Source: Propioniciclava sinopodophylli
GTDB taxonomy: Bacteria; Actinomycetota; Actinomycetes; Propionibacteriales; Propionibacteriaceae
DNA: 64,000 bases
Assembly (NCBI RefSeq): GCF_004324755.1
Contig: NZ_SDMQ01000001.1
Coordinates: 390,814 to 454,813, forward strand
Reading direction: 5' to 3'
Position 1 is the first letter of the stretch. Every line of letters starts with the position of its first letter. Shown here one piece after another: positions 8,769 to 16,951 of the stretch. Under the pieces are notes generated by a model. The model was not told the DNA's origin. It saw nothing but the letters and a program-made list of their open reading frames with translations, and made no database searches. Made by a program: the position numbers and the translations under genes.

Positions 8769-10511
8769 TCACCCCATCGGGGATTCGGTCGGGCCGGCAG
8801 TGTGGGGGCCCTTGCCCGGATGATGTGGTGCGGCGGCGGCACTGAGCGCTGCGGACACTGGAAAGGCGATGATCCAGAAGAACTCCGTCGAGAGATCGTC
8901 GAGCAACTCGATGAGGTTGGTGGAATCCGTCAGATGCACGCTGACACTGAGCGTGCCTGCGAACGCAGTAAAGAGAGCGCACACGAGCCCTGCCGTACGA
9001 ACTCGGGAAACCCCGCGTGGGCTGAAGAGGAGTGGAGTGATTCCGAGCGCTACCAAGCTCAGGCCCAGCAGTCCCGCCTTGACAGGTCCCGTCGCCAGGG
9101 TGGCCGCCGCAGTGACGTCGATCGCTATCAAGCTCAGGACGCTCCACCGAATCACCTCCCCGGTCTCGACCAGGCGCCTTCGGAACCTGCGTCCAAGCAG
9201 AAGGGCGAGCGCCAGTGCCGGCAGAACGAGGAGGTTCACTGGGGCAACTCCGGCGCGCTCGTGCGTGACCACATGCGCAAGTGGGCCAGCGGCGACCGCA
9301 ATCACCAACACAGGAAAGCCCAACTGCCGGTCCCGCAGTGCGAGGAAGACCTGCACGACGACAGCGCCAAGGAAGACCACGATGATCGCCACCACGGCGA
9401 TGTTGAGGGGATCGAACGTCGTGGGCGCCAGGCCGATCGTGGGGCCCACTGCCCAGGCCCAGCTCGCGACAACGCCGGCGCCCGTCACTGTGATGATCCG
9501 GCTCGCCCCGTGGGCGAAGAGTTCCGGTGTGAACATGACCGCCAGAGCTACCAGAAGGAGCCCCGCCAGTGTGAGGGGCCGAAGAAGCGCCATCAGGAGG
9601 AGGTAGGCAACGACCAATACGCCAACAGCAGCCATGGCCACTGTGATGCTCACACGAAGCCGCCCTCCAACTCCCGTCCCGTGACGCAAGTCGCCGAACG
9701 AGACGAAGGGTTCCAGCGCTAAGAGCACCAGCACGAGCAGGGCCACGATCGCCGACTGTCCCCACCCGGCCAGTGCGATTCCCTGGCTCCCCAGGTAGAT
9801 GACCAGCGCAATTGTGGCTGTAGTCTTGACAGTAAGCGCCGCCCACGCTCGACGCTCGCTCTCTGGGGTCAGCCAACGTCCGATCCACCCCTCCGCGCTG
9901 AATGCGTCGACCAACTCCGTCACGAGGATCGCGGGAACCACCACGATTCCACCTACGACAACAGCCAACTGCGCGGGCAAGAGCCAGGGCACGACCTCGT
10001 GCGGTGAGCCGGTTGCGGCAAGATACCCGACACCCAACGCCGCCAGCAGCCAGCTTGGCAAACCGAGGGCCACCGCCCGTAGGGTCCAGCGCACTCTCTG
10101 GGTTGACGCGGTTCTCAGAGCAAGAAGACTGACGACTATCGCGCCCCAGGTGGCCGATCCCATGATCACCGCGCCAACCCCGGCTGGAGGCCCCACGAGC
10201 AGCAACACCAGGACGGGGGGCGCAAGGGAAACCACCGGTGGTAGGCGGCGACCGAGCTTCGTCCGGGCGTGCACCGTGGCGCTGGCCCCCAGTGATCCGA
10301 CGGCCGCTCCATACCCGACAAGCATGAGGAGCGCCAGAGCGGTGGATCCCCACCAACTCCGCAACACACCTTGGGCGGAAGGGAGTGAGACGAGGGCCGC
10401 CACAAGCACTACGAGGAGAACAGCAATGCCGAACGTCGGGAAGGCCACCCAACGGTTGGACCGAATCTGGGTGGTTTGGCGTCCGCCTTCGCGCTCCTTC
10501 CCAGGCTGCAT
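8769..10511 (-). CDS. unrecognised polytopic membrane protein (~18 hydrophobic segments)
   Basis: A 580-residue protein made almost entirely of hydrophobic helices: I count about 18 between residue ~22 and ~565, with only short loops. Three or four loops are charged, for example ELVDAFSAEGWIGRWLTPESE and LGRRFRRRLVETGE. The ends are hydrophilic (N-term QPGKEREGGRQ, C-term HHPGKGPHTAGP). I do not recognise a transporter, flippase or polymerase signature. ATG 10511 is chosen because GGAGG lies six bases upstream; a GTG at 10535 is in frame but lacks a site. Codon use is less GC-biased than in the flanks. The gene is divergent from the patatin gene across ~180 bases, so the two probably share control. 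Confidence 0.85.
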   Translation of the reverse strand: MQPGKEREGGRQTTQIRSNRWVAFPTFGIAVLLVVLVAALVSLPSAQGVLRSWWGSTALALLMLVGYGAAVGSLGASATVHARTKLGRRLPPVVSLAPPVLVLLLVGPPAGVGAVIMGSATWGAIVVSLLALRTASTQRVRWTLRAVALGLPSWLLAALGVGYLAATGSPHEVVPWLLPAQLAVVVGGIVVVPAILVTELVDAFSAEGWIGRWLTPESERRAWAALTVKTTATIALVIYLGSQGIALAGWGQSAIVALLVLVLLALEPFVSFGDLRHGTGVGGRLRVSITVAMAAVGVLVVAYLLLMALLRPLTLAGLLLVALAVMFTPELFAHGASRIITVTGAGVVASWAWAVGPTIGLAPTTFDPLNIAVVAIIVVFLGAVVVQVFLALRDRQLGFPVLVIAVAAGPLAHVVTHERAGVAPVNLLVLPALALALLLGRRFRRRLVETGEVIRWSVLSLIAIDVTAAATLATGPVKAGLLGLSLVALGITPLLFSPRGVSRVRTAGLVCALFTAFAGTLSVSVHLTDSTNLIELLDDLSTEFFWIIAFPVSAALSAAAAPHHPGKGPHTAGPTESPMG

Positions 10512-10543
10512 GAGGATCCTCCAGCTCCACGGCACTTTCGCTC

Positions 10544-10558
10544 AGCGAACCGTTCGCT
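10544..10558. promoter_or_regulatory. inverted repeat AGCGAAC-C-GTTCGCT between the divergent island genes
   Basis: Seven-base perfect arms around one base, 33 bases upstream of the membrane-protein start and ~130 bases before the patatin start. It is a plausible operator for both genes. It is not a LexA box because the spacer is one base instead of four. Confidence 0.45.
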
Positions 10559-10690
10559 CGCCAAGCCTGTGGGATCACCCTGCCCGAACAGGCCCCCAGC
10601 GGGTAGCCCCTTGGTGAGTGCATGGGGAGACTGCCGAAACTCGGGTTCAGCACTCTGGACAGGCGCCCGCCGGTGCGCCATCATCCGCTG

Positions 10691-11716
10691 ATGAGCAGCT
10701 CCAAGCTAGTGAAGGTACTGAGCATCGATGGTGGCGGAATTCGAGGGTATCTTCCCGCCGTATTCCTCGCAGAAGTGGAACGCCGTGCCGCACGTCCGAT
10801 TTCTGGACTCTTCGATCTCGTCGTCGGCACCTCCACCGGAGGGATCATCGGTCTCGGGCTCGCAGCAGGCAAGAGCGCGGCCGAACTCGCGGAGTTCTAC
10901 CCGATGTATGGCCGGCGCATCTTCGGCGGCGTGGACAACAGGAGCGAATGGGACAAGCGCCTCTGGGGATCTGGCGGCAACATCATGCAAAGTGTGAATC
11001 TTGCCGCGAAACGCATCGGCGGCCCCTTCGGCGGAAACGCCCTTTTCGGCGGAAATGCCCGGCACACTGCCGAAGGACTCGAATCGGCTCTCAAGGAGGT
11101 CTTCGGCGAGATGAAACTGTCCGAAGTGCCCACCGAACTGGCGATCACCACGTTCGACCGGCTCACCTCAAGTCCATGCGTTCTGTCCAGTCGGGACGCT
11201 CGCCTCGATTCCTCCTACGACCTTCTTGTGCGCGAGGTCGCGAGGGCCACGTCCGCCGCACCGACCTACTTCCCACCAGCGAAGCTCGCGTGGGCTGGCC
11301 AAGCACGCGAGTTCATCGATGGCGGTGTCTGGGCCAACAACCCAGCAGGAGTGGCAGTGAACGAATCCATCGCCATCACCGCCCGGAGGGGGCTCCAAGG
11401 TTCCGCAGTCCTGCTGGTGTCCTTGGGCACCGGAGTCATCCCCGGCGAATCCGTACTCGAGGGGACTCAATCCTGGCTGGGCTCCGCCCGAGATCTCATC
11501 GGTTTGGCCACGAGTGTTGGGGCGGGCGAACTCCTCGCTCAGCGAGCAGTCGGAAATGCCCAGTACCGGCGGTTCCAAGTCGTCGACTCGCGCGTGGCGG
11601 GCGCAATGAACGATCCATCGGTCGAGCGGCTCAAGGTGCTACGGGAAGCGGCCGACGCCCTGGTGGCTCGCGAGTCAGCCGACATCGATGCCCTGATCGC
11701 GGATCTTTCCGACTAA
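10691..11716 (+). CDS. patatin-like phospholipase
   Basis: A 341-residue patatin-fold serine hydrolase that would cleave acyl chains from phospholipids. The oxyanion loop DGGGIRG starts at Asp13, the nucleophile Ser48 is in GTSTG, and the dyad Asp210 is in DGGVWANNP. No signal peptide or membrane helix is present. The compact form with DGGVWANNP resembles CBASS effector phospholipases (CapV) and other defence patatins, but no cGAS/DncV-like nucleotidyltransferase is in the window. ATG 10691 gives the usual short N-terminus before the first motif; ATG 10622, after GGTGAG, would add 23 residues. It is divergent from the membrane-protein gene, in a low-heptamer island. A defence or membrane-remodelling role is inference. 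Confidence 0.88.
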   Translation: MSSSKLVKVLSIDGGGIRGYLPAVFLAEVERRAARPISGLFDLVVGTSTGGIIGLGLAAGKSAAELAEFYPMYGRRIFGGVDNRSEWDKRLWGSGGNIMQSVNLAAKRIGGPFGGNALFGGNARHTAEGLESALKEVFGEMKLSEVPTELAITTFDRLTSSPCVLSSRDARLDSSYDLLVREVARATSAAPTYFPPAKLAWAGQAREFIDGGVWANNPAGVAVNESIAITARRGLQGSAVLLVSLGTGVIPGESVLEGTQSWLGSARDLIGLATSVGAGELLAQRAVGNAQYRRFQVVDSRVAGAMNDPSVERLKVLREAADALVARESADIDALIADLSD

Positions 11717-11830
11717 GGGAGCATTCGGTGACCGAAGGGACGCTGCAACAGAGTCGTGCTGGGCGTATGAGTTCGGTCCCGGGCGTCGCCATTGAGCACC
11801 CCTCTAACTCGAAGAAGTTGCCGGGAGGTC

Positions 11831-11895
11831 GCAACGCCCTTCCTCCCTCGCAACGCTGATCGCATCCGCGTTGCGAGGGAGGATCCGCGTTGCGA
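11831..11895. repeat. intergenic palindrome, CCTCCCTCGCAACGC family
   Basis: CCTCCCTCGCAACGC (11842-11856) and its exact complement (11868-11882) flank an 11-base loop. Outer copies of the GCGTTGCGA motif lie on both sides. A diverged copy of the whole ~65-base element lies at 51621-51685. It probably marks the right edge of the island and could end the patatin transcript. The rest of the 300-base gap (11717-12015) shows no gene. Confidence 0.75.
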
Positions 11896-12015
11896 CGACG
11901 TGGCCCTCAGGCAACACAGCGGCGCGCCCCATCGACCGCGCTGCACCGGTGTGACCGGCCTCTGCCACCCAGGGTTTTCGCAGATCGAGCGGGCCGGCCA
12001 CCTCGGGCGGTCAGC

Positions 12016-14007
12016 TCACCACAGCAGGTCGTCGTCGCGGCCGCGTGAGCGGGCGCGCAGGTACTCGTCCACCACCGTGCCGCCGAGGTCGTCCAGGTCC
12101 GGGGCGACCGCGCGGCCGCCGACCCGGCGGGCCATCTGCTCGATGAACCGCTGCAGGCCGGGGTCGTCGCCCAGCCGCACGAACGTGGCTTGTGCGCCCC
12201 GGCGTCCGAGCTTGTCGAGCTCGACCACGGTGGCGCTGATGGTTTCGGGGTCGGGCGGGTAGCTGAACCAGGCGTAGCCGTCGGGCAGCAGGTGCGCCGT
12301 CGGCTCGCCGTCGGTCACCACCAGCAGGACCGGCTGCATGGTGGGGTGCTTCCGGAAGAACTGCCCCGCCAGCAGCAGCCCGTGGTGCAGGTTCGTGCCC
12401 TGCTCGCGCCAGGGGCCCAACGCGGTGAGCTCCTCGACGTCCATGACGCCGGCGTGGCGGCCGAAGGTGATCAGCTGGAGCTGGTCGCCCCGGAAGCGCG
12501 TCGAGACGAGGTGGTGCAGGGCCAGCGCGGTGCGCTTCATCGGTACCCAGCGCCCCTCGGCCGCCATCGAGAACGACACGTCGACCAGCAGCGCGACCGC
12601 GGACTGCGTGCGCGTCTCGGTCTCGGCCACCTCGATGTCGGCAACGTCGATGCGGAGCGTGCCGGGGTCGAGGCCCTCGCCGACCGTGCGGTGGATCGCG
12701 TTGGTGAGGGTGCGGGTGGTGTCCCAGGGCTCGGTGTCGCCGAACCGCCACGGGCGGGTGGCGCCGGTCTGCTCGCCGGCCGCCCCCGCCTGCCGCGTGT
12801 CGCGCTGGCCCTGGCGTCCTGAGAGCCGGGACGCCGCGTCCGCCAGCAGTGTCTTGCCCAGGCGCCGCATCGCGCGCGGGGAGAGCCGCAGTGAGCCGTC
12901 GGTGCCGCGGCGCAGGTAGCCGCTGTCGCGCATCGCCCGCTCCAGCTCGGCCAGCGTGCGGGCGCTGACCGCGGCCTCGGGCCCGAGCTGGCGGGCGAGG
13001 GCCTCGAGGTCCAGGTCGTCCATCCGGGCGCCCCCGTAGTCCTGGCCGATCTGCTGGCCCAGCGCGTCCAGCTCGGCCAGGTCCTGCACGACGCCGGTCC
13101 CGTCGCCGAGCCCCAGGCCCTCCGAGCCGCGGAACGACTCGGCGCCGCCCCAGTCCAGCCCGGGGCGCAGGGCCTGCAGGTTGGCGTCCAGCTGACCGAG
13201 CTGGGCCATCAGTCCGGGCGACCCGAAGGCCTGGGCCGAGAGGTCCATGAGCTCGCGGCGCTGCTCGGCGGTCATCGAATTGAGCAGCCGCTGGGCGGCC
13301 GCCGACCGCTGGGCGAGGGCGTCGATGAGCTCCTCGACGTTGCGGGGGTTCTCCGGGAAGTGGTGGCCGTGCTTCGCCATGAAGTCGTCGAAGTCGACGT
13401 CGGTGTCCTCTCCGCGGCGGTGCTTGTCAAGCAGCCCGTTCAGGTCGGACAGCATCTGGTTGACCGCCTCGCGGTCGGCGTCGTCGGCGCTCTCCAGGGC
13501 GCGCTTCATGCCCGCGAAGCGCTGGTCGAGCAGCTCGCGGCCGAGCAGGTCCTTGATGCGGTCGAAGGACGCCGCCGCCTCGCGGCTCTGCCAGTCGTAG
13601 GAAGCCAGCTCGTTCACCGCCGCCGCTGTCGACGTCGGCAGGTTCTGCAGCCGCATCTCGCGGAAGGCGCGGTCGTCATCGTCCATCGCGGCGTCGCGGG
13701 CCAGTTGCTTGCGCTCGTCCAGGACGGCGGCGTCCAGCAACTTCCTGACCTCGTCCAAGGTGCCGCCCAGGTTGTGCCGCCTCAGCAGGTCGCGGCGCCG
13801 CTGCTGGACGCGGCGGGCCAGGTCGTCCAGCCCCTCGCGCCCGCGCCCACCCCGGCGTAGGAACTCCCGCAGTGCGTTCTCGGGGGAGTAGCCCGCCATG
13901 ACGTCCTCGGCGATGGCGTCCAGCGCCTCGGCCAGGTCGACCGGGGGCGCGAGAGGATCCGGGCCGCCGTGGTAGCGGCCGTAGCGGGAAGGCCTGCGCT
14001 CGGGCAT
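12016..14007 (-). CDS. VWA-domain protein, partner of a MoxR-type AAA ATPase
   Basis: A 663-residue cytoplasmic protein. Residues 1-430 are charged and helical. The C-terminal third is a von Willebrand A domain with a complete MIDAS start, DVSFS at 476-480, followed by the conserved VVTDGEPTAHL strand. Such proteins pair with MoxR/ChlI-type ATPases to form metal-dependent chaperone or insertion complexes. The AAA gene lies directly upstream with only nine bases between, so the pair is one operon. ATG 14007 is preceded by GAGGTG. Function beyond this pairing is not known to me. Confidence 0.85.
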   Translation of the reverse strand: MPERRPSRYGRYHGGPDPLAPPVDLAEALDAIAEDVMAGYSPENALREFLRRGGRGREGLDDLARRVQQRRRDLLRRHNLGGTLDEVRKLLDAAVLDERKQLARDAAMDDDDRAFREMRLQNLPTSTAAAVNELASYDWQSREAAASFDRIKDLLGRELLDQRFAGMKRALESADDADREAVNQMLSDLNGLLDKHRRGEDTDVDFDDFMAKHGHHFPENPRNVEELIDALAQRSAAAQRLLNSMTAEQRRELMDLSAQAFGSPGLMAQLGQLDANLQALRPGLDWGGAESFRGSEGLGLGDGTGVVQDLAELDALGQQIGQDYGGARMDDLDLEALARQLGPEAAVSARTLAELERAMRDSGYLRRGTDGSLRLSPRAMRRLGKTLLADAASRLSGRQGQRDTRQAGAAGEQTGATRPWRFGDTEPWDTTRTLTNAIHRTVGEGLDPGTLRIDVADIEVAETETRTQSAVALLVDVSFSMAAEGRWVPMKRTALALHHLVSTRFRGDQLQLITFGRHAGVMDVEELTALGPWREQGTNLHHGLLLAGQFFRKHPTMQPVLLVVTDGEPTAHLLPDGYAWFSYPPDPETISATVVELDKLGRRGAQATFVRLGDDPGLQRFIEQMARRVGGRAVAPDLDDLGGTVVDEYLRARSRGRDDDLLW

Positions 14008-14016
14008 CTGATCACC

Positions 14017-15405
14017 TCACCCGTAGATCGTCTCGCCGTCGTCGGAGTCCTTCGAGATGCGGCGCAGGAGGTACAGGCCCTCGAGCGCCAGTTCGATGGC
14101 GCTCGCGCGGCGTCCGTCGTCGGTGGCCCCGAACCGCTCGGCGATCTCGTCGTAGAGCGGCGCCTCGTCCAGCGGCGGCAGGCCGTCGAGGAACTCGCGC
14201 GCGGTCACCTGTTCGCCGGTCGTCACGGTCGTGCGGCCGTCGAGGGCGGAAACCAGCGGACCGAGGTCGATGCCGCGGAAGTGCTCGCGGACCGTCTCGG
14301 CCGTCGCCGTGCGGAGCAGGTGGCCCAGCACCTCGGCCTCGCGGCCCTCCTCGCCGGACTCGAACTCGATCTTGCCGCCGAGCACGTCGACGGCGGTCTC
14401 GAGGTCGACGACGCGGGCCACCGCGTGCTCCTCGCGGCGCGACGTGGCGCGGTGCAGGGCGGACGCCGCGACGGTCTCCGCGCCGGCGATCGAGAAGCGC
14501 GCCGAGACGCCTGAGCGCTGATTGATGGCCGGCGAGTCGCGCAGCAGGCGGGTGTAGCGGGCCAGCACCTCCAGGATGCTGTCCGGCACGTCGGCGACCA
14601 GGTGCGCCTCCTGGCGGATGACGGCCACCTCGTCGGCCAGGTCGATGGGGTAGTGGGTGCGGATCTCGGCGCCGAAGCGGTCCTTCAGCGGGGTGATGAT
14701 GCGGCCACGGTTGGTGTAGTCCTCGGGGTTGGCGGAGGCCACGACGAGCACGTCCAGCGGCAGGCGGAGCACGTAGCCGCGGATCTGGATGTCCCGCTCC
14801 TCCATCACGTTGAGCATGGCCACCTGGATGCGCTCGGCCAGGTCGGGCAGCTCGTTGATCGCGACGATGCCGCGGTGGCTGCGGGGGATGAGCCCGAAGT
14901 GAATCGTGTCGGGGTCGCCCAGGCGGCGCCCCTCGGCCACGCGCATCGGGTCGACGTCGCCGATCAGGTCGGCCACCGAGGTGTCGGGGGTGGCCAGCTT
15001 CTCGGCGTAGCGCTCGGAGCGGTGGCGCCACGTGATCGGCAGTTCGTCACCGAGGGCGGACGCCCTGCGCTGCGACTCCGGCGTGATGGGCTCGTACGGG
15101 TGCTCGCCCAGCTCGGAGCCCTCGATGGCCGGGGACCACTCGTCCAGCAGGCCGGACAGCGTGCGCAGCAGCCGCGTCTTGCCCTGCCCGCGCTCGCCCA
15201 GCAGCACCACGTCGTGGCCGGCGATGAGGGCGCGCTCCAGCTGAGGGATGACCGTCCGCCCGAACCCGTGCAGGCCCGGCCACGGGTCACGGCCGGACGC
15301 CAGCGCGCCCAGCAGGTTCTCACGGATCTCCTCGCGCAGGGTGCGGTGGACGTGGCCACTGGCGCGCAGCTCGCCGAGGGTGCTGATTCGGGGCGTTTCG
15401 CTCAC
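14017..15405 (-). CDS. MoxR / Mg-chelatase-I-like AAA+ ATPase
   Basis: A 462-residue AAA+ ATPase. Walker A is GERGQGKT with Lys76; Walker B is near IVAINELPDL; a sensor-1-like segment is VVASANPEDYTNRGRI. The family often carries sigma-54-activator annotation, but no GAFTGA loop or DNA-binding domain is present. It drives conformational work on targets through the VWA partner encoded downstream. GTG 15405 is chosen because TACCGT ends six bases upstream and no coding signal extends further. First gene of a two-gene operon, divergent from the phosphatase gene. Confidence 0.85.
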   Translation of the reverse strand: MSETPRISTLGELRASGHVHRTLREEIRENLLGALASGRDPWPGLHGFGRTVIPQLERALIAGHDVVLLGERGQGKTRLLRTLSGLLDEWSPAIEGSELGEHPYEPITPESQRRASALGDELPITWRHRSERYAEKLATPDTSVADLIGDVDPMRVAEGRRLGDPDTIHFGLIPRSHRGIVAINELPDLAERIQVAMLNVMEERDIQIRGYVLRLPLDVLVVASANPEDYTNRGRIITPLKDRFGAEIRTHYPIDLADEVAVIRQEAHLVADVPDSILEVLARYTRLLRDSPAINQRSGVSARFSIAGAETVAASALHRATSRREEHAVARVVDLETAVDVLGGKIEFESGEEGREAEVLGHLLRTATAETVREHFRGIDLGPLVSALDGRTTVTTGEQVTAREFLDGLPPLDEAPLYDEIAERFGATDDGRRASAIELALEGLYLLRRISKDSDDGETIYG

Positions 15406-15411
15406 GTGGAC

Positions 15412-15417
15412 ACGGTA
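15412..15417 (-). promoter_or_regulatory. -10 box of the AAA/VWA operon (leaderless)
   Basis: TACCGT on the minus strand ends six bases before GTG 15405. Confidence 0.5.
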
Positions 15418-15447
15418 ACCCGGCCGACAAGGTCTGGACGAGGGTCG

Positions 15448-15453
15448 TAGGCT
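15448..15453 (+). promoter_or_regulatory. -10 box of the phosphatase gene (leaderless)
   Basis: TAGGCT ends seven bases before ATG 15461, predicting a transcript that begins at the start codon. Confidence 0.55.
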
Positions 15454-15460
15454 CGCCGTG

Positions 15461-16087
15461 ATGGCGACGAAGAGGAAGACGGTCGTGCTGCTCGTGCGGC
15501 ACGGGTTCACCCCGACGACCGGCCGGGTGCTGCCTGGGCGGGCCCCCGGGCTGCACCTCTCCGACCAGGGGCGGACCCAGTCCGAGGGGCTGGTGGAGCG
15601 GCTCGCGGGCGTCCGGCCGGATGCGCTCTACACCTCCCCGCTGGAGCGGACGCGGGAGACCGCCGCACCGCTGGCGGCGGCGTCCGGGTTGGTGGCGACC
15701 GTCGAGGACGGGCTGGTCGAGTGCGACTTCGGTGAGTGGACGGGTCGGGAGCTCGCGGAGCTCGCCCGGCTGAAGTCGTGGCGCACCGTCCAGCAGGCGC
15801 CCTCGACGTTCCGCTTCCCGGGCGGGGAGAGCTTCGTCGAGCTCCAGGCGCGGATGGTCGGGACGCTGGACCGCCTCCGGTCGGCCCACCCGGGTGGCAC
15901 GGTCGTCTGCTTCTCGCACGCCGACCCGATCAAGGTGGCGCTCGCGCACGCGCTGGGCACGCCGCTCGATCTCTTCCAGCGGATCGCCGTCGACCCCGCG
16001 TCGGTGTCGGTACTCGCCCACGAGCCGGGGCGTCCGCCGACCGTCCGCACCGTCAACGCGACCGGCCCGCTGTCGTGGACCAGCTGA
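15461..16087 (+). CDS. histidine phosphatase family protein, MSMEG_4193 type
   Basis: A 208-residue branch-2-like phosphoglycerate-mutase-fold phosphatase. The phosphohistidine motif is RHG with His14; a second catalytic histidine is in CFSHADPIK. Members in actinobacteria sit next to SCO1664-type genes, and that neighbour is present here with a 13-base overlap, supporting the assignment. DUF3090, which is often found between the two, is absent. ATG 15461 fits the leaderless promoter; a GTG directly upstream is also in frame. The substrate is unknown. Confidence 0.85.
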   Translation: MATKRKTVVLLVRHGFTPTTGRVLPGRAPGLHLSDQGRTQSEGLVERLAGVRPDALYTSPLERTRETAAPLAAASGLVATVEDGLVECDFGEWTGRELAELARLKSWRTVQQAPSTFRFPGGESFVELQARMVGTLDRLRSAHPGGTVVCFSHADPIKVALAHALGTPLDLFQRIAVDPASVSVLAHEPGRPPTVRTVNATGPLSWTS

Positions 16088-16770
16088 CGCTGCTGAGCAC
16101 CGGCGAGGTCGGCCTCGTCGCGCAGGTGATGGACAGCAGCAACGCCACCTTCGTCGCCGACGTGACCGCCGGCGACGCCTACAGCTGGGCCATCTACAAG
16201 CCGCAGGCGGGGGAGCGCCCGCTGTGGGACTTCGAACCCGGCCTGCACGCCCGCGAACGCGCCGCGCACGTGCTCAGCGAGTGGCTCGGGTGGGGGCTCG
16301 TCCCGACCACGGTCGTCCGCGAGGACGCCCCGATGGGCGTCGGCTCGCTGCAGTGGTTCGTGGACGGCGACCAGCGCCAGCACTACTTCACGATCGCCCG
16401 GGACCGCCCGGACCTGCACGACCAGCTCCGCCGGTTGGCCGTGTTCGACGTGGTCACCAACAACACCGACCGGAAATCCGGACACGTGTTGCTGGACGCC
16501 GCGGGTCGCGTGTGGGGGATCGACCATGGGCTCTGCTTCGCGGCCGAGCCGAAGCTTCGGACGGTGATCTGGGACTTCGCGGGCGAGCCGCTGCCCGAGG
16601 ACACGCTCGAAGGACTGGACCGGCTGACGCGTGACGGGCCCGACGAGCTGGCCGAGCTGCTGTCGGTGTCCGAGCTGGTGGCGTTGCGCGGGCGGGCCCG
16701 TCGCCTCGTGGCCCACGGCGTCCTGCCGTTCGACCAGACGGGGCACGGCTACCCGTGGCCTCTGGTGTGA
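16075..16770 (+). CDS. SCO1664 family protein (PI3K/PI4K-like fold)
   Basis: A 231-residue protein of an actinobacterial family distantly related to phosphatidylinositol kinases. Kinase-like landmarks are YSWAIYKPQAGERPLWDF (lysine loop), FDVVTNNTDRKSGH (catalytic loop) and WGIDHGLCFA (metal-binding Asp). It may phosphorylate a small molecule or protein in the cytoplasm. GTG 16075 overlaps the end of the phosphatase gene, so translation is coupled. The length matches family members. No substrate is established. Confidence 0.82.
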   Translation: MDQLTLLSTGEVGLVAQVMDSSNATFVADVTAGDAYSWAIYKPQAGERPLWDFEPGLHARERAAHVLSEWLGWGLVPTTVVREDAPMGVGSLQWFVDGDQRQHYFTIARDRPDLHDQLRRLAVFDVVTNNTDRKSGHVLLDAAGRVWGIDHGLCFAAEPKLRTVIWDFAGEPLPEDTLEGLDRLTRDGPDELAELLSVSELVALRGRARRLVAHGVLPFDQTGHGYPWPLV

Positions 16771-16810
16771 GGCTCAGGCATCCGGTGCAAGGGATTTGGG
16801 TCGGATGCAC

Positions 16811-16951
16811 TAGTATGGGTCCCGCGACCCGCACCAGTCTTGCCTCGGGTCGCAGGTGATGCGGCTGATCAGCCGCTGGCCGCGCCGCACCGATCACTCG
16901 GATCGGGCCCAGCACGAGCGCGCCGGGCGAGACGCCCACGAAAGAACCAAC
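16811..16951 (+). promoter_or_regulatory. promoter and ~130-base leader of the DEAD-box helicase gene
   Basis: TAGTAT (16811-16816) is a strong -10 box. The leader to GTG 16952 contains GGGTCCCGCGACCC and a GCGGCTGATCAGCCGC palindrome, which can fold. Long structured leaders are common before cold-inducible RNA helicases. Regulation is inferred. Confidence 0.45.

Noticed and set aside
10544..10558. LexA/SOS box (GAAC...GTTC)
   Set aside because: The actinobacterial SOS box needs four bases between half-sites; here there is one.
8716..10653. A 645-codon minus-strand frame overlapping the island membrane protein
   Set aside because: Its translation is Arg/Ser/Gly-rich and patternless, while the 580-codon frame gives clean membrane helices behind a good ribosome site.
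10622..11716. Calling the patatin gene a CBASS operon effector
   Set aside because: No CD-NTase, ubiquitin-like accessory genes or other CBASS parts occur in the island or nearby; only the catalytic motif resembles CapV.
8613..12015. Integrase, attachment site or transposase at the island borders
   Set aside because: No recombinase gene, tRNA-end duplication or target-site duplication was visible in either flank.
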